This document shows positions 1 through 6,100 of a DNA stretch of 6,426 nt, one piece after another. The notes beneath the pieces were generated by a model, which made no database searches, was not told where the DNA came from, and worked only from the letters and a program-made list of their open reading frames with translations. Positions within the stretch are counted from its first letter, which is position 1, and each line of letters begins with the position of its first letter. Source of the stretch: DMER64 sp041652255 (GTDB taxonomy: Bacteria; Bacteroidota; Bacteroidia; Bacteroidales; UBA932); assembly GCA_041652255.1 (NCBI GenBank), contig JBAZHT010000093.1:1-6426 (forward strand). The letters run 5' to 3'. The translations under genes were made by a program, and so were the position numbers.

Positions 1-102
1 CGTATTTCGGAACAACAGCTTATCCTGGAACAACAGCTTATCCTGGAACAACAGCTTATCCTGGAACAACAGCTTATCCTGGAACAACAGGGGATTCTTT
101 GA
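1..102 (+). CDS. Possible C-terminal tail of a convergent gene with EQQLIL repeats (5' end beyond window)
   Basis: Plus-strand frame 1 is open from the left edge and reads RIS, then four EQQLIL hexapeptides, then EQQGIL and TGA at 100-102. It ends exactly where the NRPS gene's stop codon begins, as expected of two convergent genes sharing one end. The 18-bp unit equals six codons, so copy number can change without shifting the frame. Against it: all three plus frames are open through the repeat (frame 3 reads GTTAYP and runs on over the NRPS tail), so openness is weak evidence, only 33 codons are visible and no fold is recognisable. If translated, the segment would be amphipathic, rich in Glu/Gln and Leu/Ile, probably helical. 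A non-coding repeat is the main alternative. Confidence 0.35.
   Translation, partial: RISEQQLILEQQLILEQQLILEQQLILEQQGIL
9..90. repeat. 18-bp tandem repeat, four perfect copies plus 10 bp
   Basis: The unit GGAACAACAGCTTATCCT occurs head-to-tail at 9-26, 27-44, 45-62 and 63-80, followed by its first ten bases at 81-90. I see no mismatch among copies. Bases 1-8 match the end of a unit only poorly, so the array seems to begin near 9, though degenerate copies could lie left of the window. The lack of divergence points to recent expansion by slippage or unequal exchange. No spacer separates the copies, unlike CRISPR arrays. Confidence 0.97.
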
Positions 103-121
103 TCATTGGTCAAAGAATCCC
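91..121. terminator. Perfect inverted repeat over the 3' end of the NRPS gene, possible bidirectional terminator
   Basis: The arms GGGATTCTTTGA (91-102) and TCAAAGAATCCC (110-121) are exact reverse complements around the 7-base loop TCATTGG. The right arm lies within the last codons of the NRPS gene, the loop contains its stop, and the left arm follows the stop. Its position fits transcription termination, for one gene or two convergent ones. However, no run of T follows on either strand (minus: CTGTTGTTCC; plus: ATTCCGTCC), so a standard intrinsic terminator is not shown; an mRNA 3'-end stabilising stem or protein-binding dyad is possible. The hairpin is certain, the role is not. Confidence 0.5.
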
Positions 122-3100
122 ATTCCGTCCAGCATTTCTATTAGTTTCAAAGAGTACCCTTCATCGGCAAGCGGCCAACGTACATCATTGCGGTAAAGCA
201 ATAACGTAGTGTAGCTGTTGTCATCCGGAACGGGTACTTTTTCTGTGTCCGTACCGTAATGTAGCAAACCGCCCAAATATTCGCTCTTGGAAGGATCCTG
301 CATCATCTCCTTAAAGTGAAGGTTGAAACGTTCATCGGAAACCAGCTCAATATCAAAACCGTAATCTTTCATGGCATACACCAGGTTGGCCATGTTCAGC
401 CGGTAATTGTTGTAGGCATGCAACACAACCACCTCTGAAGGCGTTTTGGAAAGCACATGCACGGCCCGGGCCACGCAGTCTATGGGAGACACCTCGGCAG
501 GTGCTATAAGCCCGCTCAGCGGGAACATGCCCAACACCTGGTAGCTGCGCAAAGTATTGATAAACGCATTGCTGCGGAAATTGATCTGGAATTCACCGTC
601 GGAGTGGCGTCCCATGAGGTTGCCCACCCGCATGATCTTCCCGTCCATGCCCTCGGCAATTGCCTGTAACACCACACGCTCGGAAAGGAATTTGCTCATT
701 ACGTACTGGTTATCGATCTCCTGCCCGATGTACAATCCGGATTCGTTCAGGACGTCCGTGTTTGCCGAGTCTTTCGTACGCATGCCGCTCACACTGACGG
801 TGGAAACATGGATCAACCGTGCGTTGTCGTTGCGGCAAAAATCCACCAGGTTGGAAACGCCTTCCACGTTGATCTTGATCAATTCATCCCCGGCAGCGTA
901 ATGCTTCACTACCGCAGCACAATTGTAAACGGTCCCTATGCCCATCCCTTTCAACGCTTCCAGCGTTCCGGAGTTGGCAATATCCCCGTCCACGGGAATG
1001 ATGCGTTTGCCGAACAATTCTTCATAGGTGTTGGAAAAATAATACATCAATTGCGATTTCAACCGCCTTTCCGGGGTCAGTACCCCCTTGGCACGAACCA
1101 TACAATAAATAACGTTATCTTCCTCTTCTATAAGTTGTTTCAACAGGTGCATCCCCAGGTAGCCGGTAGCACCGGTCAGGAGCACATCCCCGACATGGCG
1201 CGGAGTGTAGCCGTCCCACAGTGCAGGACGTGCAGCAGCCAGGAGGTTGTCAATGGCTGAATAATCGTACTCCCCGATCCCTTTTTTCGCCCCGCTTTTC
1301 TTCTCTTTTTCTTTTGCCGAGGCGGATTCTGTCAGGAACTCCGCTATGGCTTTGGGTGTTTTGCGTTCAAACAGGTCTCCGTATTTGATGTCGTGGCCCA
1401 GGTTGATGATGCGGATGATGGCCTTGATGGCCGACATGGACGTACCCCCTATGCGGAAGAAATCGTCCAGTATCCCCACTTTTTCCAATTGCAGGATATC
1501 GGCAAAGATCTTGCAGAGATCGGTTTCAAGTTGGTTGGTGGGTGGCGTATAAGGTTGTGTTCTGAGCATCCCGGGCAGGGGTAACAGTTTGCGGTTGACC
1601 TTGCCGTTGGGTGTCAGGGGGAAGGATTTCATTTCCACGAAAGCCGAAGGAACCATATATTCGGTCAGGCCCTTGCGCAAATACGCTTCCAGCTTTGCCT
1701 GATCCACTTTCCCGTAAGGTTCCACCACGTAGTAACCCACCAGTTGCTGTGCCCCGCCAAATTCCCTGACATCGGCTACGGCCGAGGCTATGCCCTTGTA
1801 TTTGACCATCATGGTCTCGATCTCACCCAGTTCAATTCGAAATCCCCTCAGTTTGATCTGGCTGTCAATGCGGCCCATGTATTCCAGTTCCCCTTCACTG
1901 TTCCAGCGGACCAGATCCCCGGTTCTGTATAAAATCGCGTTGTCCCGGGATGTTGCGTAAGGGTTGGGAACAAAACGTTCCCTGGTCAGGTCTTCGCGTT
2001 TCCAGTATCCCAGGGCCGTTTGCCTGCCGGCCAGGCACAATTCTCCGGGTATGCCGGGAGGCAACAATTGCAGGTTGGCATCCAGCACATAGGACCAGGT
2101 ATTGGGTACGGGTTTCCCAATGGGAATATTTACGGTATCTTTTTCCTGATCTACCTTGTGGTAGCTGGAGCAGACAGTAAATTCAGTAGGTCCGTATCCG
2201 TTGATTATTTGCACGTTACGTTTCTTCACCGGAACCATTTTTTCGCCACCCATGATGATGTACCTCAGGGGTAATTCAAACTGGTTGACCAGTTCAAGTC
2301 CAAATTGGGTACTGAACGATCCCCCGGTGATGTGGTTGTCCACGGTATATTGGTACAATTCCACCATATTCTGACGGATGTCTTCGCACAATATATGTAC
2401 CGATGCTCCCCCGGCCAGCGGGCAAAACAGATCGTCTACTGAAGCGTCAAAGCTGAAGCTGGGATGACAGATATTGGCATCCTGCGGGGTGATCTCAAGA
2501 TCGTGTACCTGCCAGTGAACTTTTGCCGCCAGGGAAAGGTGCCGGATCATTACGCCTTTGGGTTTCCCGGTTGAACCGGAGGTGTAGATCATATACGCAA
2601 GATCTTCCGGTTTAGGCGGTTGCACGTTCAGCACGCGTTCCTTTTCAAAATCAAATTCATCCACAAAAAGGACCCTGTCCACATGAAAATCACCTTCTTT
2701 CTTTTTGGATTCGTAGATCTTCCTTTCAGTGATCAATACTTTGGATTCGCTGTTTTCCAGCATGTACAGGAGGCGGTCGTTGGGGTATTCACTGTCCATG
2801 GGGACGTATGCCCCACCGGCTTTTTGTATGGCTACAATACTGACCACATATTCCTTGCGCCGGGACATCATCACGGCCACGAACGATTCCTTTGTGACGC
2901 CCTGGGCAGTCAACTCAGCCGCCAGGCGGTCCGAGTACCGGTCCAGGGTATCATAGGTAAGGAATCCGTTCTTGTCTGCTACGGCTTTGTTTTGCGGATA
3001 TTTGCGGGCATTTTCCCGGAACAGGTCAATGAAGGTTTTTGAAGTGTTGTAGGGCAGCTTCACACCTTCCGCATAGTGGAGGACTTTCTCCCCGTCTTGC

Positions 3101-6100
3101 GGTTCCATCAGGGCAATTTCCGTAGTCAGGCCATCGGGATGGGCTACTGTATGGGTAGCCATTGCTTTGTAAATGTTCAGGAACTGCTCAATATCTTCCT
3201 GTGAATATTTTTTGGCGTCGTATTGTATAGCAATCCCGTACCCCCGGGCAGAGGGTTCCACGACCATGCCAAATGGGAATTTGGGTGCTTCCAAATCCAG
3301 GGACATAATTTCCAATGGCTTATCATCCATGGAGAGTTCAATGCCCAGACCTCCTTCGTATACGTAATTGATCTGAGGAACAATGCCGTATTTGTCCACC
3401 ATTTTCGTGAAGGGGAAAAGCTCGTGTTCCATAGTGGCGAAGAGCTGTTCCTGCGTGGCTTTGGCGAGATCAATAAAAGGTTGGGCGTTGATATCCGTCT
3501 TGACGGGCAATGTCTTGACGAACATTCCAAACGTGCGTGCAAGTTCCGTCTTTCCGCGTCCCCCGTAAGAGAAAGTCACTACCACCTGGTTCTCGCGGGT
3601 ATACCGCTGTACGGCCTGACAAAGTACCGAAAGGAAGAACGTATTGGCGGTGAGACCGTATTGGCGACAGAAGGCATCTATATCCGCTGCCGGGAGCGTT
3701 TGCTTCAATTCACCGGCATCTTTGCCTTCCGGCACCCTGGAAGAAGGCGGAATCACCGACATGGAACATTCCCCGCCGGTCAGGGCGTCAAAATATTTTT
3801 CGGCTTCCGTGTACGCGGGAGACTTCAGCGCCTCCAGTTCGTAAAGGGAGACATCAAAAGCGGAAACGGTCTCGGGTTCAATTTGTTTGCCTTCCAGGGC
3901 CGTTTTCATGTCCTGCAGGAAGATCCCCATGGAAGTCCCGTCGAAGATAATGTGGTGGAAATCCATGAGCAGGTAGACGTTCTTTTCCGTTGTATGGATC
4001 TCAAACCGGAAGAGGTCGTCGCTGAACAGGTCGAATGGTCGTACAAAACCGTTCGTCACAGACTCCATCTTGCTTTCCGGGGAATTTTTGATCAGTACTT
4101 CCACATTCAGGGAATCCCTTCGTTGCTGCATAACTTCATCCTTATGCAATACAAGATGTGTTTTCAGGTACGGATGGGCTTCCATCACTGCCAGGACGGC
4201 TTTCTTAATACGTAAGGGATCTGCAGCTGCAGACTTCTCTGCCCGGATTGCCATGGGGATATTGTACTGAAGAGCTTCCCGGGCCTTTTCCCAATCGTAG
4301 TATATCCCCTTCTGTGTCTCGGTAAGCGGATAGTATGCCTGCGACGGGTAAACGTGTACACCGGGGGCTTCACGGACCTGTTCCTGACCGGTCAGCTGCC
4401 GGGCCATCAGGCGTATGGTCTTAAGTTTGAGTATATCCCTTGTTGGCAGGTTCATACTAAGTTCCTGCTTCACATTGACCGACATGCGTATGGCAAGCAG
4501 CGAGGTAAGTCCGATGGACAACAGGTTGGTAGTGACCCCGAATTCCTCTGTTTTAAGGATCTCGGAGACTATCCGGAACAGATCTTTCTCGGCATAGGTC
4601 AACGGCGGAACGATCTCTTTCAGGGTAAGGTGCGGTATGGGCAATTTTTTGCGGTCCACTTTCCCGTTGGGTGTCATGGGAAAGGCCTTGAGTTTGAGTA
4701 AAGCCGAGGGGACCATGTAGTCTGTCAGGCTTGCACGCATGTGCTCCATGAGAGCATCTTCGGAAACGGGAGCGTCATTTTCCGTCTGGTAATAGGCACA
4801 CAGTTGCTGCGCTCCCCCGAATTCCTTGACGTCAGCAACGGCAGATACGATCCCCGGGAACTTGGACAGGACGGTTTCAATTTCTCCCAGTTCAATTCGG
4901 AATCCGCGCAATTTGACCTGCGTGTCTATGCGGCCTATGTATTCCAGGAGCCCGTCCCGGTTCCAGCGTACCAGGTCTCCCGTACGGTATAGCTTTTCGT
5001 TCTCTTTTCCTGTACTGTAAGGATTGGGAAGAAATCTTTCCGCAGTAAGGTCTTCGCGCAACCAGTAGCCATTGGCTATCTGGGGGCCGGCCAGGCACAA
5101 TTCCCCGGCTACACCGGCCGGAAGCAATTGTTGTTTATCGTCCAGTACATACGACCAGGAATTGGGAACAGGCCGTCCTATGGGAATGTTCCCGGTATCT
5201 TTGTCCTGGTTCACTATATGGTAATCCGAACATACCGTGAATTCGGTAGGTCCGTATCCGTTAACGATCTTAAGATTACGCTTTTTCACAGGGAACATTT
5301 TCTCCCCGCCTACCAGCATGTATTTCATAGGAAGTTCAAACTGGTTGATCAGTTCCAGACCAAACTGGGTACTGAAGGTGCCCCCGGTAATGTGGTTTTG
5401 GATCATGTAATCGTACAGCATAACCATGTCCTGGCGCATTTCTGAAGGAATCACATGTATGCAGGCCCCTGCCGATAAGGGCGGGAAAATATCGTGTACC
5501 GAGGCATCAAAGCTAAAGCTGGCATGACATATGTTGTTGTCTCCCGGAACGATGTCCATATCGTGGGCATGTGCCTTACTCATTGCAACCAAACCCCTGT
5601 GGCTGATCATTACGCCTTTGGGCTTCCCGGTAGACCCCGATGTGTAGATCATATAGGCCAGATTGTCCGGACCGGGCAGATCGGTCACTTTTTCTACCGG
5701 AGCATCCAAATTGATACCTTCCAGGAACAGTACGTTGCGGTGTTGAAAATCCCCTTCTTCCTGCTTTTTGGCATAGAGTTCCTTTTCTGTTACCAGCACG
5801 GCAGATCGGCTGTTTTCCATCATATACAGCAGGCGGTCAATGGGGTATTCACTATCCATGGGTAAGTAGGCGGCCCGGGCTTTCTGGATCCCCAGTACGG
5901 TGACCACAAATTCTTTACAACGGGATAGTACAACGGCTACAAAATCATTGGGTTTGACACCCATGGCCATCAGTTTGCGGGCCATAACGTCTGATTGCCG
6001 GTCCAGCTCCTCATAGGTCAAGGTTCCCGATATGTCCTTTACAGCAGGGTTTTGCGGATTTTTTGCCACTTGCTCCCGGAAAATGTCAGGGAAAGATTGC

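Noticed and set aside
9..90. CRISPR array or replication iterons
   Set aside because: The 18-bp units abut with no unique spacers, which excludes CRISPR. Iterons are usually spaced near 22 bp next to an AT-rich region and rep gene, none of which is visible.
3..227. Plus-strand frame 3 with GTTAYP repeats running on over the NRPS tail
   Set aside because: It is open through the repeat but continues as sequence antisense to the R domain until a stop near 208-210, with no sensible composition. The frame-1 reading that ends at the gene boundary is the better coding candidate, itself only tentative.
1264..1326. Lys/Ala/Glu-rich stretch between T2 and R as a possible frameshift or separate element
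   Set aside because: The frame is continuous, and both flanking domains are complete. Low-complexity linkers are ordinary between carrier and release domains.
3223..4215. 330-codon open frame on the plus strand, opposite condensation domain C2
   Set aside because: It is wholly antisense to a well-supported domain with all its motifs, has no recognisable domain, and several other frames are open in the same gene, which is common for this base composition. Treated as a shadow.
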